Notes: generated by a model from the sequence alone, not told the origin. A stretch of DNA of 64,000 nt from Mesostigma viride (GCA_009746045.1 RPFO01000104.1:1558155-1622154), one strand, 5' to 3'; counted from the stretch's first letter, positions 32,142 through 51,223 are shown. Translations and numbers: made by a program.

Positions 32142-35100
32142 ATGGAGAGAAAGACACCCGCCAGCGACCCAAGGGAAGGCGTTTCCAGCCAAGATGAGGC
32201 ACGATATCGAGAGCTGTTTGCCCAGGTATGGACTACTATGTTTCTAGAATGCCAATGTCGAGGAAAAGAAAACGCATTCTCGGCAACCTCCTTGCCAAAT
32301 GTAACTTGTTGCCCTTACATGCTCGGGTGGGAAGGCTGTCTCTAATAGAATGGAGCGCCCGTTACAATGTTTTCGTGGACCTCCGTACAGATGGATACGG
32401 ACAAGTCTGGCCACATCAGCAGGGCAGAGTTTCTCGACGCGGTATCGACATTGGGCCTGCATGTCAGCCCGGACCGTGCTCATCAGGTGTTCCAGGTACG
32501 GGGGTGTTCTGCATGGCACATGGGACGTTTTGCAGTCACCAAACTTTTGAAATATTTATGGTGCCTGTCTTGAACCCTGGAGTTTTGGTTTCAACTTCCA
32601 AATTATCTACTGTGCCAACTTTACCTACTCTGCTCAGCACTGCTGTGAACAAGATACGCCTAAAGACTCTGGCGAATCCCTGGATGACATAGTAGTACAT
32701 CATGCCCTAGCATGGACACTCTTGCGCCTACAAGTACGGGGACTATCAACCACCCCTGTTAATCGAGGAAACTAGTACCAGCATGAGGCAACCAGCATGC
32801 GCCGAAATAATAATAGTAATAACAATAATAAGAGTAATAACCATGTTAATAGTAATAACAATGTTAATAGTAATAAGGATATTAATAGTAATGGGATATC
32901 CAAGGTCTTAATCCAGGTCCTACCATGTATGCAAAATGCGTTTGCTGAGCAAATTGAGTCGATACCGGGCACTATCCTGTTCCTTTGTCTGGCGCTACCT
33001 GGCCCATCACAATCCATCATCGGGCACCACCCATCATTACATCAGCACCCTATGTCTGGGTCTCGAGGGTCAGTACCCTATTTCTGGGTCTCGAGACACA
33101 TGGCCGGTTCCTCCCCCAACATTCCTGGGCTGGTTTCCTGATTCCGTCACTCGCAGAACGTGGCTGCCCTAAAGGGGGAGCATGCTTGTCGCTGAAGTCC
33201 CTTGTCGACGCCACCCCATTCCTTATAGGGTGTTTGTATGGCTCGGTCGCCATTCTGTGCCATGTCGCTTGTAGGGCATCCCTTGTACTGCACTCTCTGT
33301 GAAGCCGTTGTGCATCACAGCATGCCCTTTCCTTTCATCGCACACGTGTTGTGTCTTGGTGGAGTTAAAAGGGGGCACCACCACATGCTTCCACATCACT
33401 GACATGGCAGCAGTGGCGGTGTACTGCTGGCACCCGTGTGTTGGCTGCCTGCATAGTTAACGCCAGCATCATTATGCTGGCTGCCTACTAACGTCTGCTC
33501 ATGTCTGTCACATGTTGTTGTTTGCGCGTGCTGGTTGCCTGCTCTCATTTGCCTGTGTCGTCCTCTACCTGCCAATATCTGCAAGCTCCTCTACCTGCTG
33601 GCCCCCCGCGTGCCGGCTGCCTACTAACCTCTGCACGTGTTCTCCTCTACCTCATGTTCATTATCTGCTGCGCCCGGCCCCTATCCGCAGGCGCGCGCCG
33701 ACGGCGACATGGGAAACGGCGACGGCCTCGTCTCCTACCCTGAGTTTGTTCGCTTTGCATCCGCGCGAGACAGAGAGCTGCGGCAGCTCTTTGTGGGACT
33801 GGATGGCGACGGCGATGGACGGCTGACACATGGCGAGCTCACACGTGCACTGGAAGTCCTCGAGCAGGAGGACGCGCAGGCGAGGGGGGGGCGCCCGGGG
33901 GTGCCAGGTTAGGGCCAAGCCCGTCCATGGGCAGGGAGGGTAAACCGGAGGCGGTGCCATCGGGAGGGAAGGGGAGCCCGTTGGGAGGGAAGCTGACACA
34001 GACGACAGACAGTGCACGGTTGACAGACGGGAAGGCAGGGACAGCGCATGGGGAGAGTGCCCCCCTGTACAAGCGGGCGGCGGTGGACCAGCTGTTTGCG
34101 CGCATGGACGTGGACGCGGATGGGAGCATTAGTTGGGACGAGTTCCGCAACTTTCTGCGGTTGCTGCCGGCGGCGTCCGCGCGGGAGGTGGGTGGCGGTT
34201 CTCCGCTTACTGTTTAAAGGGGTGCGTGGCGGTGGTCCGCCCATCTGGTTTAGAATAGCTCAACCTGCTCAGCTCTGTAATGTCTAGGGAGGTGTGTGTG
34301 TGTGTGTGTGGGATGGGTGTGGTTGGTCCGCCCGATATTCAAGGGGTGGGTGGGTGGGTGGGGGTGGCTAGGGTTGTCTGGGTACTCTTAAGGACCGCTG
34401 AACAGTCCGTGCCAGGTCCTTGCCGCGCAACAGCATGGGTGGTGGAGCCCGGTTGGGGTTAGCTGACTGGAGACAGTGTGGTGGCTAGCCATGGTGCTGC
34501 ACTTGTCGGGGGTCGGGGCTCAAGCTCTAGGGCACCCGGACCGCGCCACAGCTGGAGCTGTCTTCACAGTGATCACAGTGATTTCTATACTAGACGTATT
34601 GTGTCGGTCGCCCGTTGTTGGACACGTGGACGCATCTATTGGACAGCTCCACTCTGGGTGTGGATTCCATACCCCCAACCCCTGCCCCCTGCCCCCTACC
34701 CCTACCCCTACCCCTACCCCTACCCCGTACCCCCTACCCCTACCCCTACCCCTACCCCTACCCCTACCCCTACCCCTACCCCTACCCCCTACCCCTACCC
34801 CTACCCCTACCCCTACCCCTACCCCTACCCCTACCCCCTACCCCTACCCCTACCCCTACCCCCTACCCCCTACCCCTACCCCCTACCCCTACCCCTACCC
34901 CTACCCCCTACCCCTACCCCTACCCCTACCCCTACCCCCTACCCCTACCCCTACCCCTACCCCTACCCTACCCCTACCCCTACCCCTACCCCCTACCCCT
35001 ACCCCCTACCCCTACCCCTACCCCTACCCCTACCCCTACCCCCTACCCCCCTACCCCCTACCCCTACCCCTACCCCTACCCCTACCCCCCCTACCCCTAC

Positions 35101-38100
35101 CCCTACCCCTACCCCTACCCCCTACCCCCTACCCCTACCCCTACCCCTACCCCTACCCCCTACCCCTACCCCTACCCCTACCCCTACCCCTACCCCTACC
35201 CCTACCCCCTACCCCTACCCCCTACCCCTACCCCTACCCCTACCCCCCCCTACCCCTACCCCTACCCCTACCCCTACCCCTACCCCTACCCCCTACCCCT
35301 ACCCCTACCCCTACCCCTACCCCTACCCCTACCCCTACCCCCCTACCCCTACCCCTACCCCTACCCCTACCCCCTACCCCTACCCCTACCCCTACCCCCT
35401 ACCCCTACCCCTACCCCTACCCCTACCCCTACCCCTACCCCTACCCCTACCCCCTACCCCTACCCCTACCCCTACCCCTACCCCTACCCCTACCCCCTAC
35501 CCCTACCCCCTACCCCTACCCCCTACCCCTACCCCCTACCCCTACCCCTACCCCCTACCCCTACCCCCTACCCCTACCCCTACCCCCTACCCCTACCCCT
35601 ACCCCTACCCCTACCCCTACCCCTACCCTACCCCTACCCCTACCCCTACCCCTACCCCCTACCCCTACCCCCTACCCCTACCCCTACCCCTACCCCTACC
35701 CCTTCCCCTGCCCCTGCCCCTGCCACCTGCCCCCTGCCCCTGCCCCCCCCTGCCCCCCGCCCCCTGCCCCCAACCCCCTGCCCCAACCCCCTGCCCCCCG
35801 CCCCCTGCCCCCAACCCCTGCCCCCAACCCCCTGCCCCTGCCTCCTACCCCTACCCCTACCCCCAACCCCTACCCCTACCCCTACCCCTACCCCTACCCC
35901 TACCCCTACCCCTACCCCTACCCCTACCCCTACCCCCTACCCCTACCCCCTACCCCTACCCCTACCCCTACCCCCTACCCCTACCCCTACCCCTACCCCT
36001 ACCCCTACCCCGTACCCCTACCCCTACCCTACCTACCCCTACCCCCTACCCCCTACCCCTACCCCTACCCCTACCCCTACCCCTACCCCTACCCCCTACC
36101 CCTACCCCTACCCCTACCCCTACCCCTACCCCTACCCCCTACCCCCTACCCCTACCCCTACCCCTACCCCTACCCCTACCCCCTACCCCTACGCCCTACG
36201 CCCTACCCCTACCCCTACCCCTACCCCTACCCCTTCCCCCTTCCCCCTTCCCCCTTCCCCTGCCCCTGCCCCTACCCCCTGCCCCTGCCCCCTGCCCCCT
36301 GCCCCTGCCCCTCCCACCTGCCACCTGCCACCTGCCACCTGCCACCTGCCACCTGCCACCTGCCACCTGCCACCTGCCACCTGCCACCTGCCACCTGCCA
36401 CCTGCCACCTGCCACCTGCCACCTGCCACGTGCCACGTGCCACCTGCCACGTGCCACCTGCCCCCTGCCCCCTGCCCCCTGCCCCCTGCCCCCTACCCCT
36501 ACCCCCTACCCCTACCCGCTACCCCCTACCCCTACCCCTTACCCCTACCCCCTACCCCCTACCCCTTACCCCCTACCCCCTACCCCCTACCCCTACCCCT
36601 ACCCCTACCCCTACGCCCTACGCCCTACCCCTACCCCCTACCCCCTACCCCTTCCCCCTTCCCCTTCCCCCTGTCCCCTGCCCCCTACCCCTGCCCCCTG
36701 CCCCCTGCCCCCTGCCCCTGCCCCTCCCACCTGCCACCTGCCACCTGCCACCTGCCACCTGCCACCTGCCACCTGCCACCCGCCACCTGCCACCTGCCAC
36801 CTGCCACCTGCCACCTGCCACCTGCCACCTGCCACCTGCCACCTGCCACCTGCCACCTGCCACCTGCCACCTGCCACCTGCCACCTGCCACCTGCCACCT
36901 GCCCCTTACCCCCTACCCCCTACCCCCTACCCGCTACCCCCTACCCCCTACCCCCTACCCCCTACCCCCTACCCCATACCCCATACCCATACCCCATACC
37001 CCATACCCCATACCCCATACCCCATACCCCATGCCCCCTATTTCCTATACCTCCTGTCCACCACCTCTCCAGTATTCGACAGCTGTTTGACAAGCAGGCG
37101 CGCGCCAGCATTGGCCCCCTCTCTTACATCGTGTCCATCTGACAGCTCCCCACTTTGTCCTTCCATTTTTATCTTTTTTAATTAATTCATTTATATTTTA
37201 TTCCGCTCCCATTGCTGGTTGTCTCCTTGATATTTTACTCCGATCCCATGTCCCTTGCCAGCTGTTTGACACGTGGACGCGCGCCAGCATCGACCCGGGA
37301 GAGAACGCGCGCATTCCCGAGGACCTGCCGCCCGCGCCGCGGGGACAAGGCCAGCCGCCGCGCCCGCTCGCCTCCACGCTGCTGGCGGGCGGCGTGGCGG
37401 GGGGGGTGTCCCGCGTCGCCACCGCCCCACTTGACCGCATCAAGGTCATCCTGCAAGCCGGCACGCATGCACCCGCTAAGACGCCGTCATTGTTGTCAAC
37501 TTCAGGTCCATCGCTGGCATCCGCGCCGCCCCCCCCCCGTCCCAGCATACCTGCCCTTGCGCGCCACATCTACAGGACCGAGGGCGTGGCCGCGTTCTTC
37601 CGAGGAAACGGCGCCAACTGCATCAAGATCGTGCCCGAGTCCGCCGTAAAGTTCCTGGCCTATGACTCCCTGAAGCACCTGGTTAGCCAGGACCCGGACC
37701 GACCGGGCCCCGCGGGACGATTTATTGCGGGTGCTGCGGCTGGTATGATCTCCCAGGGTGCGGTCTACCCCCTGGAGGTGGCCAAGACGAGGCTTGCGCT
37801 GGCGCCTGCTGGGATGTACCGGGGCATCGGGGGGTGCCTGGCCGCCATGTGGCGCGCCGAGGGCCCACGGTCGCTGTACCGCGGGCTCCTGCCCAGCATG
37901 CTAGGGATTATACCGTACGCCGGCACGGACCTGGCGGTGTACAACACCCTGCGGGACGCCTGGGTGGCGCGGCACGCGCATGCGGGAGGTAACGTTGCCA
38001 GTCTCCGTATCGTGGTTTTGTTATCGTGTTTGAATGGGCTTTCTTTGTCCAGGTTTCCTTTCTCTCTTATGCCTCCCATGTGGCCTCTCCGTTTGGGTGC

Positions 38101-40031
38101 TCACTTTGCGTAAGTTGCTGCTCTTGATGGCCAAGTGAGCTATCTTTCGAACTCTGGTATTATGGTGCTCCGCGACTAGCATACTATAGTCTATCTAATA
38201 CTGAGTGTGGTATTATGGTGCTCCGCGACTAGCATACTATAGTCTATCTAATACTGAGTGTGGTATTATGGTGCTCCGCGACTAGCATACTATAGTCTAT
38301 CTAATACTGAGTGTGGTATTATGGTGCTCCGCGACTAGCATAGTATAGTCTATCTAATACTGAGTGTGGTATTATGGTGCTCCGCGACTAGCATAGTATA
38401 GTCTATCTAATACTGATTGTGGTATTATGGTGCTCCGCGACTAGCATAGTATAGTCTATCTAATACTGATTGTGGTATTATGGTGCTCCGCGACTCCCCA
38501 ACGGCAGCACGTGTGTAATATATAATTAGTTAATTAATTTATTCATTTATTAATTAATCTTTCGGCCACGCTTGGGCTTTTCTTCTTGACGGTAGAGGCG
38601 CCCATGGGCATCCGCGCAGGTTTCCGAGCCGCGCGGCACATGGATACAACCGCGCGGCACATGGATACAACATCCCCCCACCCCAGGCGTGACTCTAGAG
38701 ACCTGATTCTTGGCTCAGATTCTGGAGACCTGATTTTGGGCTCATGCTCTCTCTGCAAGTTTGTGTCCTTGTATACCTGGACGGAGCGGCACAGCCAGTG
38801 ATGTCCTTTTGCTGCTTTAGCATGCCAGGATGGGTTTGGGGTTCAAAGGGGGGTTCATACCAAGCACTTCTCTGCCCTGTGGCTAAATTAGTCGGGGCTC
38901 AATCGGTCGGGGGAAGTGAAGGGGAGGTGCGCGAAGAGGATGCGAGTCTTTCGAGTGTCACCAGACAGATTGGTAGGCCAGGATACTCCGCACCGCACCT
39001 TCTTTCCAGGCCTCCGCATCTTTACCATCCGACTAGAAAAAAAGCGCGTCGCAATTTTGAAGAACTGCTTGTCGGTGTACACCCACGCTGGCTGGTTGTA
39101 GCATTAGCCAAGCCACATGCAGCCATGGTGTGCCGGCGCTAGTTCTTGGAGTGCTGGGGACCCATGCCATCACGAACGCGCAGTCACGTGCTCTTCATTA
39201 ATTACGGAACTGCGATGCTACGAGCAGGGTTTCTGTTTCTCAGGCCACACGTGAGTTGGGGGGTACGTCTTCTCCATGTGCTGCATGGCTCAACAACCTG
39301 CTGTGATGCCCACACAAGCAGTAGTCGTGGCAAAGTTGCTCCAGGTTACGGTAAACCTTAAGGGTCCATGTACCTGTAATGTCCTGGACGGTTGAATTAG
39401 GATTCATCTATGCATCAGTTCCCCTTTTACTGTCCAATCACAGTCAGATGCTGAACATGCAATGAGCGATTCGGCATAGGTGAGGCTACGCGACACCCTG
39501 TCAGAGAATTCATAGGCAGATTATTTGCCAAACTCACTTGATGCTGCGCTTTAGACACACGAAACAGAGGCATACTTCTTTCTTGTCGATACATGCTGCC
39601 TGTTTCTGGGGCTGGTTCAGGGCATACCTCTCTCTTGTCTATCCATACTGCCTGTTTATAGTGTTGTGATATGTGATCTTTATTGGTCGCTTTGGCCCGT
39701 TCGTTTCACCTCCTTCATACATGCAGAGGCGCCCGGCGCATGGACGATCTTTGCGTGTGGCGCCATCTCGTCGACGTGCGGCCAGTTGGTTTCATACCCA
39801 CTCCAAGTGGTGCGCACGCGGCTACAGATGCAGGGCCTGAACGCAGACAAGAGCTCCTCCTCCAGTGGAGGCTTCTTGTCTTTGGGGCGGTCCATCGTAC
39901 GGCAAGAGGGTGTGCTGGGTCTGTACCGAGGGCTCGGAGCCAATTTTGTGAAGACGATACCATCCGTCGGCATTAGCTATGCACTGTTTGAAACCGTAGC
40001 AAAATTTTTGGATGCCAATAAAACCAACTAG
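32142..40031 (+). CDS. Calcium-dependent mitochondrial carrier (SCaMC/APC, ATP-Mg/phosphate type), about 525 aa
   Basis: Exons: 32142-32225, 32391-32495, 33691-33907, about 34045-34187, 37262-37988, 39727-40031. Known family members exchange ATP-Mg for phosphate across the inner mitochondrial membrane under Ca2+ control. The N-terminus has EF-hands: [14 protein letters not shown] (good loop), a degenerate [11 protein letters not shown] loop with Met at position 1, [14 protein letters not shown] and [14 protein letters not shown]. Three carrier repeats follow, with [20 protein letters not shown] and [10 protein letters not shown], plus [20 protein letters not shown], the hallmark of this subfamily. 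The 33908 donor joins an acceptor that is not fixed: several frame-compatible AGs lie at 34008-34044. A tandemly damaged copy of the start of exon 5 lies at 37079-37141. The 3 kb intron before exon 5 is almost wholly repeat. Confidence 0.88.
32797..32905. repeat. AAT-rich trinucleotide-derived tract
   Basis: Degenerate AATAAT/GTTAAT repeats in carrier intron 2. Confidence 0.85.
34676..36300. repeat. (CCCCTA)n hexamer array, about 1.6 kb
   Basis: CCCCTA units with CCCTA and CCCCCTA length variants and short C/TG-rich interruptions (35700-35870, 36235-36300) lie in the carrier intron before exon 5. The other strand is (TAGGGG)n, which looks telomere-like but is not one of the common algal telomere units. 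Pre-mRNA would carry a long C-rich tract. Confidence 0.95.
36309..36445. repeat. (CCACCTG)n heptamer array, first block
   Basis: About 19 copies of a 7-bp unit, a few with CCACGTG. Confidence 0.95.
36446..37035. repeat. Mixed CCCCTA, second (CCACCTG)n and (CCCCATA)n arrays
   Basis: CCCCTA-type repeats to 36720, CCACCTG heptamers at 36727-36900, then CCCCTA and CCCCATA units to 37033. The first and second CCACCTG blocks are preceded by near-identical C/T-rich sequence, so the compound array was itself duplicated. Confidence 0.9.
37079..37141 (+). pseudogene. Duplicated, stop-containing copy of carrier exon 5 start
   Basis: CAG then CTGTTTGACAAGCAGGCGCG reads [11 protein letters not shown] in the exon phase and hits TGA at 37139-37141. 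It copies the true exon 5 start at 37262 ([11 protein letters not shown]). A third, more degraded copy lies at 34613-34645 on the other side of the CCCCTA array. If spliced in, it would truncate the protein before the carrier domain. Confidence 0.6.
38158..38495. repeat. 53-bp tandem repeat, seven copies
   Basis: Units beginning TATTATGGTGCTCCGCGACT recur every 53 bp from 38158 to 38476. The last runs into CTCCCCAACGGCAGCACG and an AATTAATT tail (to about 38560), so it appears to be a tandem expansion at the end of a LINE-type tail in the last carrier intron. Confidence 0.9.
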
Positions 40032-41270
40032 TTACATCGCCTCCGGCAGGGGGAGGGCCAGGGACACGGGCGTGGGCAAGCTGGTGGCACAACACTGCTA
40101 CATCTCCCACCATATCATTGGTGAGCAAGATTGTAGTATAGGATGAAATTTCCTGAAGCTACGAGTAAGCTTTGCCCCTTATTAATTGTGAGGGTCCCGT
40201 GTGCCAGCCCCCCTACAACCATATTAATTAATTAACAAATTAAACTGTTGCTCCCGTTGGGGAGTCACGGAGCATTAAACCCGATGGATGGGAGGATGGG
40301 TGCACGCAATCCTACCGGTCTAAGCTATCTACAGGCTATCTGCAAAACAATCCTATTCTATATCTATGGTGCTTGCGACTCTAGGGGTCTTATCTAGCAT
40401 GCCGCCCACGAGTGCAAACGTGTGGCTTCCCCACTGCAGGGGGGTTGTTGTCCTCTATGACCTGGGCCCACTTGGCCTTGTCCATCATCTTTTTCCAAAT
40501 CACGGAGATGCCTAGGCCCCCCATGTCCTCTACTAGCTGTTCTTTGAAGGTGCGGGCCTTGCGGCGTCTACCCTGGCTGGGCCGGGCCCACGTTCACAAG
40601 GAGGTGCCGGCCTGGCTGGGCCATGTTCTGATCAACAGTGGACAATGTGGCCCTGCAAGAGTAGTATCTTTCCGTTTGTAACTCCAGTGCCGGCCCATGG
40701 CCTAAAGATGGGGCACATGTCCGGTGCGCATATACAACAAGCCGCATGCGTGATCCATTATTGTGATGGTAGCGGATGGTAGCAAATCAGGTGCAAGGCT
40801 ACCTTTTCTGCTAGGCTAACTTTTGTGTTATTTTATCATGATATAAGCATAGGCGGGTTGAACCTGAGACAGCATGGTGGTGCCGGTGCCCTGGTGCACC
40901 TAGAGCAAGGGTAGCTTACATTCCCACCCTTGCATGAAGTAGCCTAGGATGTATTCAAAGCCAGATGCCCCTTCTCAGGGATATGTGCTACATTGACTCC
41001 CAACGGAGTGATGTTCCTAATTAATTAATTAATTAATTAATTAATTAATAAGCATAGGATTCTCCCGATTTCTGGCATGTGCTGGTTGTCTCCTTGATAG
41101 TGCTCCATGACATGCCTCTGTGCATGACACGCAAAAACTTACATATCTACTATTAATAAGTGCGAGGCACAACAGCTTAGCATTTGGTAGTTCCAGTGCA
41201 CATGCCTCAGCCCATCATGAAACAGGACAATCGAAACAGAAATGCCCAGCCACCACCATCACATGTGCGA
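40032..41270. other. Convergent intergenic region with LINE fragments
   Basis: It separates the 3' ends of the carrier and epimerase genes. The minus strand at 40430-40570 encodes KARTFKEQLVEDMGGLGISV, resembling the GGLGI region near the end of LINE RT. A minus-strand TTAA tail with TCCCGTTGGGGAGTCACGGA lies at 40215-40275. A plus-strand LINE 3' tail occupies 40890-41050 and ends in (AATT)n. Confidence 0.55.
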
Positions 41271-47108
<5,838 letters not shown>

Positions 47109-48510
47109 GGCTTGGCCACTATGTGCTCGGTTTGGACAGTGTCCACGGTTGGGCCGTGGCCTGGTGGTCAAACAGTTCGAACAGTTAGAACGCCCCAACA
47201 ACCCACTCGCTCCCGTGGATCCGACGCTCAGCGAAGCTAGGAATGTGTGAAGTACAATCTGGGTGGCAAGCAGATTCTGCTTATTACCTACGACCCGAGT
47301 ACTGGGGCAGCAACGCCATGCTCGGGCCAAAGCACAGCCAGAAACCCCTACAATTAATTTACAGGCTCTCATCCCTGAATCGCCGGGTCATGGATCGCCT
47401 CATCCTGCATGGCGCAGTAGCACGATTGCACAAGCTGCATCGGTACGGCCTCTCGTGCTAGTGATTTACTTGGTGACGATGGCGTCAGGCTTTCAGCCTC
47501 TTCTCTTCGCATATAAACCCAGTCCCTCGGTTTAACGCATGTCGTTGTATTATTCGCGCGGGAGCGGGCTACAGTACCAAGAACTTGCTCTCACATCCTG
47601 CTCATATCATCATTTGCTAGCATCCACAATCGACCGAGCTCTCCGATGGTGACAGCTGGCAGTAACAACCTGCAACCGGCGAGAATCAGTGGGGCTGCGC
47701 TGCCTGCGGAGTGCGGACAAGGATTGTGGAGAGTGATGAGTGTGTGGAAACTGGAAAGTGATTAGTGATGGACCAGGTATTTCTTATTCCGGGGCCCAAT
47801 GGCCGGCGCCGCGCCAGACTCGCCCGCCTTTGGGCTTTGTGTCACACTTTGGGCGTCTTGGAATTTGGCTTTGGGCGTCTTGGAAGTTGGCTTTGGGCGT
47901 TTGCTCTTTTGGCAGATTTCTACACTACACTGGTACTACGTAAAAAAGCACAGACTGGTGCGGCGTAACATTTTTAAACTTGGTAAAATTACCGCCGCAC
48001 AGCCAGCCAGAACTGGACAAGGTGATGGCCGCAAGTAGTCGTTGCTGGGCTATCGTATTTGTAGCATGGGGCGTTTCACCGAGTCTACGGTTAGCATGAT
48101 GGGGAGGATTCCTAACCTTCATTATGTGGGTTAAGTAGGGGTGCTCATAGTGGCCGGTTTCCCTCGCTTCCTTGTAAACCAGGCTCTGCGTCAAGATCAC
48201 AGACGACTGGGTAAGTAGTTGTTCCAGTCTGTTCTAGTTTGTATGACGCCTGCTATTAGGCGTTCTTGTTATTGTCGTTCATCATCGCCGTGACCGTCGT
48301 GGCCAGCAGCGTGCTTTTTTTACATACCGGATGGTGTCGACTTGTTTATTGATAGCGCATTGGTGAATATCGCTGCATGGAGGAATATCGGCTACAACCC
48401 GCGGGAAAGTGCTGGCTCCAATGTTCTTTTTGTATGCAGGATGACGGCACTGCCAAGCCGGAGACGAATATGACGCACGGTATAATGCCAGTCATTCAGA
48501 CCGACTGCGC
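47109..48510. other. Upstream of the epimerase gene; no further gene recognised
   Basis: It should contain the epimerase promoter. A short triple repeat of TTTGGGCGTCTTGGAA occurs at 47840-47900. No coding sequence is supported. Confidence 0.5.
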
Positions 48511-48514
48511 GACT

Positions 48515-49495
48515 GGTTGTGGGATACACGTTCCTGGTTGTGGGATGTGTTCCTTGTTGTGGGATACTTGTTCCTGGTTGTGGGATGCACGTTCCTGGTT
48601 GTGGGATAGTCGTTCCTGGTTGTGGGATGTGTTCCTGGTTGTGGGATGCACGTTCCTTGTTGTGGGATACTTGTTCCTGGTTGTGGGATACACGTTCCTG
48701 GTTGTGGGATGTGTTCCTTGTTGTGGGATACTTGTTCCTGGTTGTGGGAAACACGTTCCTGGTTGTGGGAAACACGTTCCTGGTTGTGGGAAACACGTTC
48801 CTGGTTGTAGGATACACGTTCCTGGTTGTGGGAAACACGTTCCTGGTTGTGGGATGTGTTCCTGTTGTGGGATACTTGTTCCTGGTTGTGGGAAACACGT
48901 TCCTGGTTGTGGGAAACACGTTCCTGGTTGTAGGATACACGTTCCTGGTTGTGGGAAACACGTTCCTGGTTGTGGGAAACACGTTCCTGGTTGTGGGAAA
49001 CACGTTCCTGGTTGTGGGAAACACGTTCCTGGTTGTGGGAAACACGTTCCTGGTTGTGGGAAACACGTTCCTGGTTGTAGGATACTTGTTCTGGTTGTGG
49101 GAAACACGTTCCTGGTTGTGGGAAACACGTTCTGGTTGTGGGAAACACGTTCCTGGTTGTGGGAAACACGTTCCTGGTTGTGGGAAACACGTTCCTGGTT
49201 GTGGATACACGTTCCTGGTTGTGGGATACACGTTCCTGGTTGTGGGAAACACGTTCCTGGTTGTGGGAAACACGTTCCTGGTTGTGGGATACACGTTCCT
49301 GGTTGTGGGAAACACGTTCCTGGTTGTGGGAAACACGTTCCTGGTTGTGGGATACACGTTCCTGGTTGTGGGAAACACGTTCCTGGTTGTGGGAAACACG
49401 TTCCTGGTTGTGGGATACACGTTCCTGGTTGTGGGATACACGTTCCTGGTTGTGGGAAACACGTTCCTGGTTGTAGGATAGTCGAGCCTAGTTGT
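48515..49495. repeat. 21-bp minisatellite, about 46 copies
   Basis: The unit GTTCCTGGTTGTGGGAAACA plus C alternates with GGATACAC, GGATGTGT and GGATACTT variants. The 21-bp period leaves every frame open, which explains long repetitive ORFs on both strands. Confidence 0.95.
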
Positions 49496-49529
49496 GGGAT
49501 GTGTTCCTGGTCCAAATATAAAGGGGCAC

Positions 49530-49780
49530 GGGAATTAGCGATAGCAGAGGGGGCTCGGGAATAACGTTAGCAGAGGGGCACGGGCACTAACGTTAGTGAA
49601 GGGGCACGGGCACTAACGTTAGCAGAGGGGGCTGGGCACTAACGTTAGTAAAGGGGCACGGGCACTAACGTTAGCAGAGGGGGCTGGGCACTATCGTTAG
49701 TAAAGGGGCACGGGCACTAACGATAGCAGAGGGGGCTGGGCACTAACGTTAGTAAAGGGGCACGGGCACTAACGTAAAGT
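49530..49780. repeat. 26/52-bp tandem repeat containing AACGTTAG
   Basis: Two alternating 26-mers (AAAGGGGCACGGGCACTAAC GTTAGC and AGAGGGGGCTGGGCACTAAC GTTAGT) form about five 52-bp higher-order units. Confidence 0.85.
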
Positions 49781-51223
49781 CTTTACCACAAGGGTTTGCT
49801 CACATGACGCTCGGGATCGCTTGGGACCTATTTATGGTAACGTGAGATAGGCCAGCTTTGAGAAAGCGAGGTAGTAAATCTATAACTTGGGGGAGAGGCC
49901 GGGTTTTGAGGAATCTACTACTGCATTAAACTAATTTACATAAAAACCTTTGAAATAAATGTCTTTTTGTGAATGCATGCAGACCGTGACGTCATGGTGG
50001 GAGGTCAAAGCTCCTCTCTTGGTGTTCGGGAAGATGCCCGGACCTGCATTGAGGACTTGACAGGTGAATCGTGATGTATGTTTTATACACATGAATAACA
50101 ACCTAACAATGTTGTTGATTTGTTCGCATTTGATTGTAGTATCATTTAAGTTTTTGTAAGTTGTTCTCTACCTGAACTACATGCCGGATTGCTTTTTTGT
50201 ACATGGCCATATATTTTTGCTCACAGGAAAACACACACAAATTGTCCAATACACATGACCATGCACCCACACATGATGTCGATCGGTTCTCGGTTTGGTA
50301 GTCTCGGTAAGGTATACTTTTTTTTGTTAATTTACATATGTCAAGAATGGCACACACATACGCTTAGCAGAACGCGGGTTTATTACCAGGGGCGTGTTTG
50401 GCATGTTCCCAAGTCCGATAATATCTTCTTGTCTTCCTTTGTATGCATGCAGGCCCTGACCTAGAGGTAGAAGGAGCAGGTATACCGGGAAGACACCGCC
50501 ACACCTGACGTGGGACGAACGAGCGCGACCTGTGCGACATCCTCCTGTGGCTCAAGTGCTGAAGAAGAGTTGCTCGCGGTTGTGTTAACCCATTCCCGAT
50601 ACCGATACAGATGTCCAGCACTAAAGGGCCTCTATGGAGCTTTTATTGAGAAAAACGTGGCAACTTGCACAGCGATGGAGTGTAGGGTAGAGGGTTGTAG
50701 ACCCGCCCTGCGCACGCCTGTGAGGGTGCTCCGGTATGTAGTGTGCATCCTTTGTGTGTGTTATCATTAGTTGGCCTACTCACTACCAAGTGGGAGTGTA
50801 ATTGTTCGTGGTGGGAGTCCTGCCTTGGATGCCGTCCGCCCCGGCAAGCCCTCCTCCAGGCAGTCAGGGGAACCACCATTGGGGGGAGGTGGCTCAATTG
50901 ATGGAGGTGGTAAGCCCCTGCACCGATTGGCTAGTCGGTCGAATCCCACCAGATGACGTAACTCTCACTGCGTAATGGGAAGCTAATTGGTGGTGGCATA
51001 GTCATGGGATGCGTAGGTCTACTTCATGATTACCCGCTATCTTACTTTGTTTTTATCGTGGTCCTCTCTACTGCTGCAAGGGGCTCCCTACCTGTTGGGG
51101 GCGGGGGGGGCGGGTTATCTTTGTTAGTTACGCCGTCTCTCAGTGGCGTTACGTCCGTTCGATATGGACTTGCCTACAGAGGGTGGTACTGACGTGTTGA
51201 TCGGGAGTTCCGGTTGAGCCTGT
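49781..51223. other. No gene confidently recognised
   Basis: Exon-like pieces bounded by GCATGCAG and GT occur at 49982-50062 and 50452-50507, but they give only about 41 codons before a stop and no family is recognised. Confidence 0.4.

Noticed and set aside
34476-37185. Three overlapping Pro/Thr/Tyr-rich ORFs of more than 850 codons
   Set aside because: They are translations of the CCCCTA, CCACCTG and CCCCATA arrays inside a carrier intron.
48377-49564. 395-codon VPGCGKH-repeat ORF and its antisense partners
   Set aside because: Product of a 21-bp minisatellite; no start context, splice sites or recognisable domain.
49982-50507. Two exon-like pieces (MVGGQSSSLGVRED... joined to GPDLEVEGAG...)
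   Set aside because: Splice-like borders exist but the product would be about 41 aa with no homology that I recognise.
50890-50955. Second B-box-like CGGTCGAATCCCACC
   Set aside because: No cloverleaf could be drawn around it.
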